64,000 nt of DNA, from NCBI RefSeq assembly GCF_039908635.1, contig NZ_CP150918.1, forward strand, positions 124,001 through 188,000, written 5' to 3'. Made by a program: the position numbers and the translations under genes. Source of the stretch: Pseudomonas purpurea (lineage in GTDB: Bacteria; Pseudomonadota; Gammaproteobacteria; Pseudomonadales; Pseudomonadaceae). Of the stretch, positions 29,067 to 37,833 are shown in pieces; positions within the stretch are counted from its first letter, which is position 1, and every line of letters begins with the position of its first letter. Under the pieces are notes generated by a model. That model worked only from the letters and a program-made list of their open reading frames with translations. It was not told where the DNA came from and did no database searches.

Positions 29067-30634
29067 ACCAGAGTCACCACATGCCTCTGTGGCGAGCGAA
29101 CTTGCTCACGCTGGGTCGCGTAGCGGCCCCTAAATCGACGAGCGCTGCGCACTCGAGCGCGAGCAAGCTCGCTCGCCACAGGGGGAGTGTTCAGTCTGCG
29201 GTTATGGTGATGAGTGTGGTTTGCCTTTGCGCCTGCACCGTCGGCCCGGACTTTGTAAAACCCCAGGCGCAGCAAGTCGTCGAATGGTCAAAACCCCAGA
29301 AATCCGCTGCCAGCCAAGCGGTGACAGCCGAGCTGGATGAGCGCTGGTGGGAGGTGTTCAACGACGCGAAATTGTCAGCCCTCAGCCGCCGCGCGCTGAC
29401 CGACAACCTGGACTTGCAACTGGCCAGCAGTCGCCTGCAACAAAGCCGTGCGGCACGTCAGGTGATCACCGCCGAGCAATACCCGACGACATCCGCGACC
29501 GGCAGTTATGGGCGTAAACGCAACAGTGCAGAAGGCCTGAGCGATCCGTCCGCAAACAACGGTCGCTCGGCGTACTCCCTCTGGGAAGGTGGTTTTTCGG
29601 CGTCCTGGGAACTGGATATATGGGGCCGGGTGCGGCGCGAAACCGAGGCGGCGGATGCGAGCCTCGAAGTCGCTGAAAATGATCGCCGTGGCGTGTTGTT
29701 GGCGGTGCTGGCCGAGACGGCGCAGGACTACATTCAATTGCGTGGCGTGCAGAGTACTCGCGCGGTCACCGAGCAGAACCTCGACGTTGCCCGCCACAGC
29801 CTGAAGCTGTCGCAACTGCGTCTGGCCGACGGCGTGGCGACCGATCTGGATGTGGCCGAAGCGGCCGCCCAAGTCGCGGCCATCGAAGCACATTTGCCGG
29901 CGCTGCAGCAGCGCCAGTCACAGTTGATCAACGCCCTGAGCCTGTTGATGGGGGAGCCGCCGCAAGCGTTGCACGCCGAGCTGTCCACGGATGCACCGGT
30001 GCCGCAGGCGCCGCCCCGGTTGGCCATCGGCCTGCCGTCGCAACTGGCCGAACGGCGCCCGGATATTCGTCAGGCCGAAGCGCGTCTGCATGCGGCTACT
30101 GCCAGCATCGGCGTGGCCAAGGGCGACTTTTATCCGCGCATTACGCTGTCGGGCAACGTGGGATCGCAAGCCATGCAGTTGAGCGATTTTGGTTCCTGGA
30201 GTTCGCGTCAGTTCGGCATCGGTCCGCAATTCAACCTGCCGCTGTTTGACGGCGGCCGCTTGCGTGGTGTGCTGAAACTGCGTGAGGCGCAACAGCAGGA
30301 AGCGGCGTTGGCGTATCAGCACACCGTGCTGCGGGCCTGGCACGAGATTGACGATCAACTGAGCCGTTACAACTCCACCCAACTGCGCCGCGACAGCCTC
30401 GCCGAGGCGGTGCGCCAGAACCAGATCGCCCTGCGCACCGCGCAGCAGCAATACGTTGAAGGGGTCGTGGATTTCGTCAACGTGCTGACGGTGCAAAGCG
30501 CGTTGCTGGCCACTCAGGAACAACAAGTGGAAAGCGCCACCGGTGTGTCGTTGGCCATGGTCGGTTTGTACAAGGCCTTGGGCGGCGGATGGCAGTCGGT
30601 GTATCCGCTTGAGGAGGCGACAGTTGTGCGCTGA
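29063..30634 (+). CDS. Outer-membrane efflux lipoprotein (NodT/OprM type) with a REPIN-derived N-terminal segment
   Basis: This is a TolC-fold outer-membrane factor of about 523 residues with two repeated halves (LDLQLASSRLQQSRAARQVITAEQYP, RRPDIRQAEARLHAATASIGVAKGDFYPRITLSG), ending in a coiled coil typical of OprM. The lipobox is Leu55-Cys-Ala-Cys58, giving Cys58 as the acylated residue before TVGPDFVKP. Residues 9-39 are encoded by a REPIN inserted between the ATG and the signal sequence. The frame stays open through it, and the Arg/Lys residues it encodes now form the positive end of the signal. The start overlaps the adaptor gene. Alternatively, translation may start at an internal ATG after the REPIN (MVMSVVCLCAC), which would give a very short signal. 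Confidence 0.85.
   Translation: MNQSHHMPLWRANLLTLGRVAAPKSTSAAHSSASKLARHRGSVQSAVMVMSVVCLCACTVGPDFVKPQAQQVVEWSKPQKSAASQAVTAELDERWWEVFNDAKLSALSRRALTDNLDLQLASSRLQQSRAARQVITAEQYPTTSATGSYGRKRNSAEGLSDPSANNGRSAYSLWEGGFSASWELDIWGRVRRETEAADASLEVAENDRRGVLLAVLAETAQDYIQLRGVQSTRAVTEQNLDVARHSLKLSQLRLADGVATDLDVAEAAAQVAAIEAHLPALQQRQSQLINALSLLMGEPPQALHAELSTDAPVPQAPPRLAIGLPSQLAERRPDIRQAEARLHAATASIGVAKGDFYPRITLSGNVGSQAMQLSDFGSWSSRQFGIGPQFNLPLFDGGRLRGVLKLREAQQQEAALAYQHTVLRAWHEIDDQLSRYNSTQLRRDSLAEAVRQNQIALRTAQQQYVEGVVDFVNVLTVQSALLATQEQQVESATGVSLAMVGLYKALGGGWQSVYPLEEATVVR
29085..29184. repeat. REPIN (inverted REP pair) inside coding sequence
   Basis: The outer arms CCTCTGTGGCGAGCGAACTT and AAGCTCGCTCGCCACAGGGG are near-perfect inverted copies of the Pseudomonas GTGGCGAGxxAGCTTGCTC REP. 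They enclose CGCTGGGTCGCGTAGCGGCCCC, the usual REP tail. Such elements are mobilised by RAYT transposases encoded elsewhere. No RAYT gene is in the window. Confidence 0.85.
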
Positions 30635-30668
30635 ATCACGGCGTTTTGCCTGGGCAGAATAAAAGTGT

Positions 30669-30687
30669 AATGATAATTGCTCTCAAT
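30669..30687 (+). promoter_or_regulatory. Fur box upstream of the ECF sigma gene
   Basis: AATGATAATTGCTCTCAAT matches the Fur operator (GATAATGATAATCATTATC-like) well in its first half and fairly in the second. It lies about 20 bases before the sigma factor ATG. This fits iron-dependent repression of an iron-starvation sigma factor. Confidence 0.7.
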
Positions 30688-30705
30688 CATGTGCGTGAGC
30701 CATTC

Positions 30706-31215
30706 ATGGACGCAACGACTGACGGCAACGAACACCTTCATCGTCTTTACCGCGATCACCATGGCTGGCTGCAAGGCTGGTTGCGCAAGCGCCTGGGCGA
30801 TCGGGAGCACGCGGCGGACGTGGCGCAGGACACCTTCCTGCGCCTGCTGGTGTCCGGGCGTTTTCCCGGCCATCAGGAAAGCCGCAGCTATCTGGCGCAA
30901 ATCGCCCGCAATCTGGTGATCGACCAGTGGCGGCGCCTGCGCATCGAACGTGCGTACCTGGAAAGCATCGCCCACCTGCCCGAGCCGGAGTCGCCGTCAC
31001 TGGAGACCCGGGCGCTGATTCTTGAAACCCTGATGCAGATCGACGTCATGCTCGACCGCATGCCGGACAATGTGCGTCAGGCGTTCGTGCTGTCGCAGTT
31101 CGAAGGGCTGAGTTATGCACAGATTGCCGAGCGCCTGGGCGTGACCGTCAGTTCGGTGCAGAAGTACATGACCCGGGCGATCCTTGCCTGCTACCAGGTG
31201 GTCTTCGAAGAATGA
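30706..31215 (+). CDS. Iron-starvation ECF sigma factor (FecI-like)
   Basis: The 169-residue sigma factor has region 2 (HLHRLYRDHHGWLQGWLRKRLGDREHAADVAQDTFLRLL, then ESRSYLAQIARNLVIDQWRR) and region 4 (LDRMPDNVRQAFVLSQFEGLSYAQIAERLGVTVSSVQKYMTRAI), the standard FecI-type sequences. I chose the ATG at 30706. A Fur box lies just upstream. The stop overlaps the start of the anti-sigma gene (ATGA), and the receptor follows, so this is a cell-surface signalling set in which the bound siderophore activates transcription of the receptor gene. Confidence 0.92.
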   Translation: MDATTDGNEHLHRLYRDHHGWLQGWLRKRLGDREHAADVAQDTFLRLLVSGRFPGHQESRSYLAQIARNLVIDQWRRLRIERAYLESIAHLPEPESPSLETRALILETLMQIDVMLDRMPDNVRQAFVLSQFEGLSYAQIAERLGVTVSSVQKYMTRAILACYQVVFEE

Positions 31216-32168
31216 AATTGCGCCGCGATGCTCCGATCACTCCAGCCATTGTCGAGCAGGCCAGTGAGTGGCTGATGCTGCATTGGGGCGGTGAGCTGGA
31301 TGCCGATCAGCGTCAGGCCTTTGCCCGTTGGCAAACCGCCAACCCCGAGCACCAGCGCGCCTGGCAACGCCTGCAACAGTTGCAGCAGACCCTGGGTGGC
31401 GTGCCGGCCGACAGCGCGCGAGCGGTGTTGCGCGATGCGCCGGACGCGCAACGGCGCACGGCGCTGAAGCTGCTGGGCGGGTTGTTGATGGCCGGCGGCA
31501 GCGCGTATTTGGTTCAAGACAGTCAGCCCTGGCGGGCTGCGTTTGCCGAGCAGAGCACGGGCACCGGGGAGATCCGTCACCTGACCTTGAGCGACGGCAC
31601 GCGCCTGGCCCTCAACAGCGACAGCGCAGTGGACCTGCGGTTTACCGCGCAAGCGCGACGTATGCGGCTGATCCGTGGCGAGATCCTGCTCACCAGCGGT
31701 CACGATCCGGTTCGCCCGTTGATTGTCGAGACCGCAGTCGGTGACGTTCAGGCGCTGGGCACCCGGTTTACCGTGCGGGAAATGGACGGCGGCAGTCGTG
31801 TCGAACTCTACGAAGGTCAGGTGCGCATCAGCCCGCGTCATGCTTCGGCGGTGCAGATGGACGCCGGCAGTTGCCTGTGGTTCAACGCTCGTCAGGTGGG
31901 CGCGATGCAACCGCTGGACGTCAATGCCAGCAGTTGGAGCGAAGGGCGTTTGATTGCCGAACGCCAGCCCCTGGGCCGCTTCATCCATGAGCTGGCGCGT
32001 TACCGGCCGGGCTGGTTGCGCTGTGAGGATGACGTGTCCGGGCTGTTGCTGACCGGGGTGTTTCCGCTCAACGACACCGACTCGATCCTCGCCGCCCTTG
32101 AACGCACCCTGCCGATTCGCGTGGAAGCCGTGACCCGCTATTGGGTCACGGTGAAGCGCAGAGGCTGA
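31212..32168 (+). CDS. FecR-family anti-sigma/sigma regulator
   Basis: The 318-residue inner-membrane regulator has an N-terminal DUF4880 cytoplasmic part (ASEWLMLHWGGELDADQRQAFARWQTANPEHQRAWQRL), a membrane helix near residues 80-98 (LKLLGGLLMAGGSAYLV) and the periplasmic FecR domain (LTLSDGTRLALNSDSAVDLRF, VGDVQALGTRFTVRE, VELYEGQVRI). A C-terminal STN-like fold (RYRPGWLRCEDDVSGLLLTGVFPLNDTDSILAAL) contacts the receptor's signalling domain. It overlaps the sigma gene by four bases, consistent with one-to-one expression. Confidence 0.92.
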   Translation: MKLRRDAPITPAIVEQASEWLMLHWGGELDADQRQAFARWQTANPEHQRAWQRLQQLQQTLGGVPADSARAVLRDAPDAQRRTALKLLGGLLMAGGSAYLVQDSQPWRAAFAEQSTGTGEIRHLTLSDGTRLALNSDSAVDLRFTAQARRMRLIRGEILLTSGHDPVRPLIVETAVGDVQALGTRFTVREMDGGSRVELYEGQVRISPRHASAVQMDAGSCLWFNARQVGAMQPLDVNASSWSEGRLIAERQPLGRFIHELARYRPGWLRCEDDVSGLLLTGVFPLNDTDSILAALERTLPIRVEAVTRYWVTVKRRG

Positions 32169-32267
32169 TCGCGAAAAATAATTTCGGCCAAGCCTTGTCG
32201 GTTTTCAGAACCTGGCCGGGATACCTCATGAAAGCACATCAGAAGCATTCTCATGGGGAGCCCTGCA

Positions 32268-34733
32268 ATGCCATTTCACCCGACACCGTCGACGTTTGTG
32301 TTAGCCGGCGCCTTGCGCCGTGGCCTGTTTGTCAGCCTTTTGGCCGCGACACCCTTACTGCCCAATCTGGTTCAGGCCCAATCCTCAAGCGTCGATCAGG
32401 TGCGTGAATACGCGATCCCGGCGGGCAGTCTCGATCAGGCCTTGAACCGCTTCGCCAGTGCGGCGGGGATCCTGTTGTCGGTGGATGCGCAAATGACTGA
32501 AGGCAAGCACAGCGTCGGGTTGCAGGGGCGTTTCGACACGGCTCAGGGGCTGTCGCGTCTGCTCGCCGGCAGCGGCTTGCAAGCGGTGCAATCGGATGGC
32601 GGCTGGTCGTTGCAACCGATCGTGCAGGACGGTCCGCTGCAACTGGGCGCGACCCGGGTCAGCGCCGCCGAGATCGTTGAAAGTGCCTGGGGACCGGTCG
32701 ACGGAATCGTCGCCAAGCGCAGCGCCACTGGCAGCAAGACCGACTCGGCGCTGGTGGAAATCCCCCAGACCATCAACGTGATCACCGCCGCCGAGATCAA
32801 GGCCCGTGGCGCCCAGAGCGTCACCGAAGCGTTGCTTTACACGCCGGGGATTACCGGCGGCGGCTTCTCCGACCGGGTGAAGTTGTTCGATGAACCGACG
32901 TCCCGTGGCTTTCTGCCGGCGCCGCTGTACCTGGACGGTCTGCACTTGCCTTACGGCGGCGGCAGCACCGGTGGCGCGCTGCAAATCGAACCGTATTCGC
33001 TGGAACGCGTCGAGGTCCTCAAGGGCCCGGCGTCGGTGCTCTACGGGCAGAACCAGCCGGGCGGCATCATCAACATGGTGAGCAAGCGCCCGACCGCCAC
33101 ACCGCTGCACCAAGTGGTGCTGGAGGCGGGCAGTTACGATCACAAGAGTGTCGCGGTCGACCTCGGCGGGCCACTGGATGAAGAGGGCAAGTTCCTCTAT
33201 CGCCTGACGGGCCTTGCCAGTGACAGCAATGCCGAGATCGATTACGTCGAAGACCAGCGCAAGTTCATCGCGCCCAGCTTCACCTGGCAGCCGACTGAAG
33301 ACACGCGCCTGAATGTGTTCGCCCAGTACCAGAAAGACAACAGCGTGCCAGAGGCCCAGGGCCTGCCGAGCGTGGGCACGGTGTTCCACAACCCCAACGG
33401 CAAGATCGACCGTGGCCTGTTCCTCGGCGAGCCTGGCGTCAACGATTACACACGTAATCAGTACGCGTTCGGCTATGAGTTTTCCCATCGTCTGGACGAC
33501 GTCTGGACGTTCAAGCAGAACGCTCGTTATGCCCGCGTCGACGACCGCTACACGGCGCCGTTGCATGGCTACAAATTCGTGGCCAACCCCAGCACCGGGG
33601 CAAAGGATCAACGTTACATGACTCGCTACGGGGTGGACTGGAAACAGGACAACCGCGTCTTCGGTATGGACAACATCGCCCAGGCCGAATTCGACACTGG
33701 CGCGTTCAGCCATACCCTGATCGTCGGGCTCGACTACTACCATTTCAACTCCAAGTTCGACGGGTTGTATGACCGCAATCCGCCGATCATCGACCTGTTC
33801 ACCCCCAAGTACGGCAAGCCGATCAAGTTCGGTGGCCGCTACCGCTGGGATAACACCGTGACCCAGACCGGCCTCTACACGCAGGACCAGATCAAACTCG
33901 ATCAGTGGATCTTCGTCCTGGGCGGGCGTTATGACTGGGCCGAAACCGATAACAAGGAGCCGATCAGCGGCAATCACACCAACCGCAAGGATGAGGCGTT
34001 CACCGGTCGTGGCGGCATTGTCTATCTGTTCGATAACGGCCTGGCGCCCTTCGTCAGCTATTCCGAATCGTTCATCCCGCAGAGTGGCACCAGCGTCGGG
34101 AAGACGCCGTTCGATCCGTCCACCGGCAAACAATATGAAGCGGGCCTGAAGTATCAACCGCCGGGCCAGAACAGCTTCGTGCAGATTTCGGCCTATCAGA
34201 TCGATCAGGAAAACCTCCTGACCACCGACCTGGGCAACCCCGGCTTCAGCAAGCAAAGCGGTGCCATGCGCTCCAGGGGTATTGAGCTGGAAGCCAAGGC
34301 CGAGTTGAGCGAAGCGCTGAACGTGATCGTCTCGGCGTCCCGCAACGACATCAAGTACACCAAGGACAACGACGGTCGCGAAGGTCGTCACCCGGCAGCC
34401 AGCCCGCCACTGACCGCGTCGATGTGGGTCAACTACACCTTGCTGGGCGACACGCCGCTGGCCGGTTTGGGTGCAGGCGTCGGCGCGCGCTACGTCAAAG
34501 GCAGCTACGGCGACTACTACGAAGGCGCGTTCAAGATCCCGTCTTATACGGTCTACGATGCCAGCCTTTCCTATGACCTGAGTAAGTCGCCGTTGCAACT
34601 CAAAGGCGTGAAACTGGCGCTGAACGTGCAGAACCTCGAAGACAAGACCTACGTCGCCAACTGCACCAGCGAGTGGGATTGCTACTACGGCGAAGGGCGC
34701 CGGGTGGTGTCGAGCCTGACGTACGATTGGTGA
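32268..34733 (+). CDS. TonB-dependent siderophore receptor with signalling domain
   Basis: The 821-residue outer-membrane receptor has a signal peptide (to about residue 38), an N-terminal secretin/TonB signalling (STN) domain (YAIPAGSLDQALNRFASAAGILLSVD), a plug (LVEIPQTINVITAAEIKARGAQSVTEALLYTPGI; VEVLKGPASVLYGQNQPGGIINMVSKRP) and a 22-strand barrel ending in aromatic VSSLTYDW. The STN domain explains the adjacent sigma/anti-sigma pair. The plug and barrel resemble hydroxamate receptors (FhuA/FiuA/FoxA branch), but the ligand is not certain. ATG 32268 has GGGGAG at seven bases. An ATG five codons earlier is in frame but lies within that site. A palindromic terminator follows directly. Confidence 0.92.
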   Translation: MPFHPTPSTFVLAGALRRGLFVSLLAATPLLPNLVQAQSSSVDQVREYAIPAGSLDQALNRFASAAGILLSVDAQMTEGKHSVGLQGRFDTAQGLSRLLAGSGLQAVQSDGGWSLQPIVQDGPLQLGATRVSAAEIVESAWGPVDGIVAKRSATGSKTDSALVEIPQTINVITAAEIKARGAQSVTEALLYTPGITGGGFSDRVKLFDEPTSRGFLPAPLYLDGLHLPYGGGSTGGALQIEPYSLERVEVLKGPASVLYGQNQPGGIINMVSKRPTATPLHQVVLEAGSYDHKSVAVDLGGPLDEEGKFLYRLTGLASDSNAEIDYVEDQRKFIAPSFTWQPTEDTRLNVFAQYQKDNSVPEAQGLPSVGTVFHNPNGKIDRGLFLGEPGVNDYTRNQYAFGYEFSHRLDDVWTFKQNARYARVDDRYTAPLHGYKFVANPSTGAKDQRYMTRYGVDWKQDNRVFGMDNIAQAEFDTGAFSHTLIVGLDYYHFNSKFDGLYDRNPPIIDLFTPKYGKPIKFGGRYRWDNTVTQTGLYTQDQIKLDQWIFVLGGRYDWAETDNKEPISGNHTNRKDEAFTGRGGIVYLFDNGLAPFVSYSESFIPQSGTSVGKTPFDPSTGKQYEAGLKYQPPGQNSFVQISAYQIDQENLLTTDLGNPGFSKQSGAMRSRGIELEAKAELSEALNVIVSASRNDIKYTKDNDGREGRHPAASPPLTASMWVNYTLLGDTPLAGLGAGVGARYVKGSYGDYYEGAFKIPSYTVYDASLSYDLSKSPLQLKGVKLALNVQNLEDKTYVANCTSEWDCYYGEGRRVVSSLTYDW

Positions 34734-34741
34734 TGGGCGAA

Positions 34742-34769
34742 GAGAAAACCGGCCTAGGCCGGTTTTCTC
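34742..34769. terminator. Bidirectional intrinsic terminator
   Basis: A 28-base perfect palindrome: GAGAAAACCGGCC, TA, GGCCGGTTTTCTC. It has T/A runs for both directions and lies between the receptor gene and the convergent DUF3142 gene. Confidence 0.85.
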
Positions 34770-34789
34770 ATTTCAACGGCCCGCAGGCC

Positions 34790-35503
34790 CTATTGGTTCT
34801 GCAAAAACACCACATACCCCCTGAACCACTCGCTGTCTTGCAAATACCCCGGTTCGTCCCAGTCGCCGCCCTGAATTAACCCGACCTTGAACGGCAGCCC
34901 CAGGCGGTTGAGGCGTGGCAGGTAGGCGGCGTAGTTCGGGATGCTGTGGCGGCCCTGGTAGGTTTGCACCACCACTTCGTCGATCACCCCGCTGAGCTGG
35001 CCGATCACGACGGGGTCGGCGTTGCTGCTCCAGTCCATCAGGCCGGTGATGCTCAGGCGATAGTGGGCGGGCAGGCGATGGCGCAGGTCCTTGAGAAAGT
35101 CGACGTACTCGTTGAGGTAACGGGTGCGGGCGTCGAAGTCGATCTGGATGCCGACCACCGGATTGCCCGCCTGCTGCCAACGCTCGACTTGCCCCAGTAA
35201 CTGGGTGTAAGCCGAATCAGGCCAGCGCAAGGTGTGGGCGCGGTAAACCACCCAGACCTCGCCCTGGGTCAGGCGCGGGATTGCCATGCCCTGAGCGATG
35301 AAGCGCACGCCGCGCTGTGGATAACGGCGTGATTCGCTGATCTGCCCTTGCAGGATGTACAGGCTTTTGGCCTGGGCCAGCACTGGTTGGCTCTTGACCC
35401 CGCTCCACAGCCAGAAGGCGTCATGGTCGCGGGCGTCGACGGCGGCGTGGGCGGGCGCGCCGCTCAACAGGGCCAGCAGCAGGCCAACGTGAAAACGCCG
35501 CAT
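34790..35503 (-). CDS. DUF3142 family periplasmic protein
   Basis: The 237-residue protein has a signal peptide (MRRFHVGLLLALLSGAPAHA) and the features of DUF3142: DAFWLWSGVK near the N-terminus, GIQIDFDART in the middle, YRLSITGLMDW, and VDEVVVQTYQGRHSIPNYAAYLPRL. The strand order and the IDFD segment look like a TIM-barrel glycoside-hydrolase-like fold, so a polysaccharide-related role is possible but not shown. It starts three bases after the stop of the large TPR-like gene, so the two form an operon. A terminator follows. Confidence 0.75.
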   Translation of the reverse strand: MRRFHVGLLLALLSGAPAHAAVDARDHDAFWLWSGVKSQPVLAQAKSLYILQGQISESRRYPQRGVRFIAQGMAIPRLTQGEVWVVYRAHTLRWPDSAYTQLLGQVERWQQAGNPVVGIQIDFDARTRYLNEYVDFLKDLRHRLPAHYRLSITGLMDWSSNADPVVIGQLSGVIDEVVVQTYQGRHSIPNYAAYLPRLNRLGLPFKVGLIQGGDWDEPGYLQDSEWFRGYVVFLQNQ

Positions 35504-35506
35504 GCC

Positions 35507-37669
35507 TTACCAGTAATACTGCAGGGACTTGCCCCACGGCGTGTCGGCAAAGCCGCTTTTGAGCTGACGGAACCAGGCCTTGCGCACCGCCGGTTCGACG
35601 TCCGTGCCACCGCAACTGTTGTTACCCGATGGCGCGTAGCAGTTGATGGCGCGGAACAGGGCGTAGGCGCGATCTTCCTTTGGTGCCTGGGTGTCGCCGA
35701 TCACCTGGCGATAGCCCTCGTGGCGCGCATAGATATCGCCTTTGAACGGCACCGGGACGCCGGGTTGCGGGGCTGCCGTGGAGCGCTCGTCCACGGGCGA
35801 GTCGTCCAGTTTGTTGCGCAGGATGAACTCGCCCAGGCAGTTCAGGCCTCTGGGGTCTTTGCCATTGGCCTGCAACGCCGTGGCGGTGTCGGCGATGCTC
35901 GGGCAGCGATAGGCGGATTCGCTCTGTTCGCCTTGCCAGCGGAACATCGACAGTGGCCTGCCGCTGCCGTACAGGTAACCGATGCTGACCCCGAGGTTGT
36001 CCGTCGACGGTTCGGCTGGCAGCCGCTTCATGTCTTCGGCGAACGCGGCGTATTGGTTGCGCAGCAGTTCTTTGTAGAGCAGCACGAACAGGGCGCTGTC
36101 CCGCTCGGTGGCGTCGGCGCCCTGGCTGACTTGCTGGCGCAACAGCGGTGCGTCGGCGGCCATGCGTTGCAGGCGATAGCGCAGCGCAGGGGTTTTGATG
36201 GGCGAGCCGGTGGCGAAAATCTTGTCTATCTGCTCGCTGTACAGGTAGTTGCTGGTCAGCGCCAACTCCACCTGCTCGTATTGCAGCGGGCGTTTGACCT
36301 TGGTCATCAATTGCAGCCAATGCGCCTGCGCTTCGGGCCATTTTTTCTGTGCGTGCAACGCCTGCCCCCGCAAGAACTGCTGGCTGAACGCGAGGTGGTC
36401 GGGGTTGTCCACGATGTTGGCGGGCAGAACGCCCAGCGCGGCCTCGGGGTTGTTTTCAACCCGCAACAACACGGCGGCGTGCAGGTAGTCGTAGAGCCCC
36501 GGTTGCTGGGCGAACAGGGCTTTTTGGCCTTCCAGTTGTTGGCTGCTGAAGGTCGTCTGGTAGCCGCCAATGTTTTGCAGGTCCTTGATCGCCAGCAGCA
36601 GGGGCGCCTGGATGCCGTTGTCCGGTCGGCTCAGGAGTTTGCTGTCGGTCTCTTCGATCAACTCCGGCAGGCTCTTGTTGCGCTGGGCTTCAGTGGCCGC
36701 AGTGAGCTGCCAGGCGTAGTCGTCGGCGAGGTTTTTATCGTCACCGGCCAGCCAGTGCACGCGACGGATCAGGCCCCTGGCCGAAGCGCTGTAGTCGCCC
36801 TGTGGATAAGTCTTCAGGTAGTGCTCGAAGCCTTGTTCGGCCAGTTTCAGGTTGGCTTCATCCACATGCTCGTACGTGGGCAGGCCCATGTCGTCGAAGG
36901 CATTGGCCTGGGCGGCGTTGAGCGGGATTCGGCCACTCATGTACAGCGCGGTTTCTTTCAGCCACGGTTGTTCACTGGTGCTCAGGCTGGCGAAGGTCTG
37001 TGTCGCGTCGGCGAAGGCGCCGCTGTAGAACTGGGCGGCACCGCGCAGGTACGCGAGGAAGGTAAGGCCCGGCGCCGAGGCAATGGTGGCGGGCGGCGGG
37101 CTGCTCAGGGTTGCGGTGTCGCAGGCGTTGAGCAGGTTCAAGCGCGCCTGTGCCAGGTACAGACGCTCCGGGGCCGGAAGTTCGGGGCTGGCGATCAACT
37201 GTTTGATGAAGGCGGCCGCGCTGTCTTCGTTATTGCTGCGGCAGCGGCTGCCTTCGCCATCGATGAACGCGTTACCGGCAATGCTCGGGACCATGCCGCC
37301 GAGACCCAGCTGTTGCAGCGGTTCATCCAGCACCGAGACCGGGGTGGTTGCCGGTGGCGGTACGAGCGCTGGCAGGGGCGCGGGGTCCAGGCGTGTGATG
37401 TCGAACGGCACCGGGCCGTAGCCGGCCTCGCGCTCGTGGTCGGCAATGGGCGTTGGATCGAACGCCGGCACGCCTTGGTCCGCCAGCAGCAAGCGCAGGT
37501 TGACGCGGCTGTCGTTGGTCGGGCTCAGGAATGGCACGCTGTTGCAATGACCGGAGCCTTCCAGCGACCACTCGGCGCTGCACATGTCCTCGTCGTAGCT
37601 GGCCTGCGCCGGGAGTGCGCAGGTGGCGCTGATGGCCAGCGCGAGAGTCGACAGCAGTCCGATACGCAT
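35507..37669 (-). CDS. Large periplasmic TPR-like protein of unknown function
   Basis: The 720-residue protein has a signal peptide (MRIGLLSTLALAISATCALPAQA) and is mainly made of helical repeats resembling TPR/Sel1 pairs (AEQGFEHYLKTYPQGDYSASARGLIRR; FLRGQALHAQKKWPEAQAHWLQL). It ends CGGTDVEPAVRKAWFRQLKSGFADTPWGKSLQYYW. Several cysteines (CSAEW, GSGHCNS, CRSNNE, NACDT, YRCPS, LNCLGE, NCYAPSGNNSC) suggest disulfides in the periplasm. AAGGA precedes the ATG. It is transcribed away from the hlyD-M50 operon across a 164-base divergent gap and together with the DUF3142 gene. It could scaffold an envelope complex; I do not recognise a named family. Confidence 0.7.
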   Translation of the reverse strand: MRIGLLSTLALAISATCALPAQASYDEDMCSAEWSLEGSGHCNSVPFLSPTNDSRVNLRLLLADQGVPAFDPTPIADHEREAGYGPVPFDITRLDPAPLPALVPPPATTPVSVLDEPLQQLGLGGMVPSIAGNAFIDGEGSRCRSNNEDSAAAFIKQLIASPELPAPERLYLAQARLNLLNACDTATLSSPPPATIASAPGLTFLAYLRGAAQFYSGAFADATQTFASLSTSEQPWLKETALYMSGRIPLNAAQANAFDDMGLPTYEHVDEANLKLAEQGFEHYLKTYPQGDYSASARGLIRRVHWLAGDDKNLADDYAWQLTAATEAQRNKSLPELIEETDSKLLSRPDNGIQAPLLLAIKDLQNIGGYQTTFSSQQLEGQKALFAQQPGLYDYLHAAVLLRVENNPEAALGVLPANIVDNPDHLAFSQQFLRGQALHAQKKWPEAQAHWLQLMTKVKRPLQYEQVELALTSNYLYSEQIDKIFATGSPIKTPALRYRLQRMAADAPLLRQQVSQGADATERDSALFVLLYKELLRNQYAAFAEDMKRLPAEPSTDNLGVSIGYLYGSGRPLSMFRWQGEQSESAYRCPSIADTATALQANGKDPRGLNCLGEFILRNKLDDSPVDERSTAAPQPGVPVPFKGDIYARHEGYRQVIGDTQAPKEDRAYALFRAINCYAPSGNNSCGGTDVEPAVRKAWFRQLKSGFADTPWGKSLQYYW

Positions 37670-37778
37670 GAATTGTCCTTAATCCTGAAACGCCTGAAAT
37701 CGAGGTCGCGATCATACCGCGTCCGGCGCCGAATGCCGCCATGCCGAGCAGCAATTGCGGGCACTGATGGCTATTTGC

Positions 37779-37806
37779 TTGACGGTTCGGAAGTCTGTCA
37801 TAGACT
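37779..37806 (+). promoter_or_regulatory. Sigma-70 promoter of the HlyD/M50 operon
   Basis: TTGACG and TAGACT are separated by 16 bases, close to consensus. They lie 28 bases before the ATG of the first adaptor gene. It marks the left edge of the candidate export operon. Confidence 0.65.
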
Positions 37807-37833
37807 CCGACCATCCGTCAGGGAGTCACGGTC

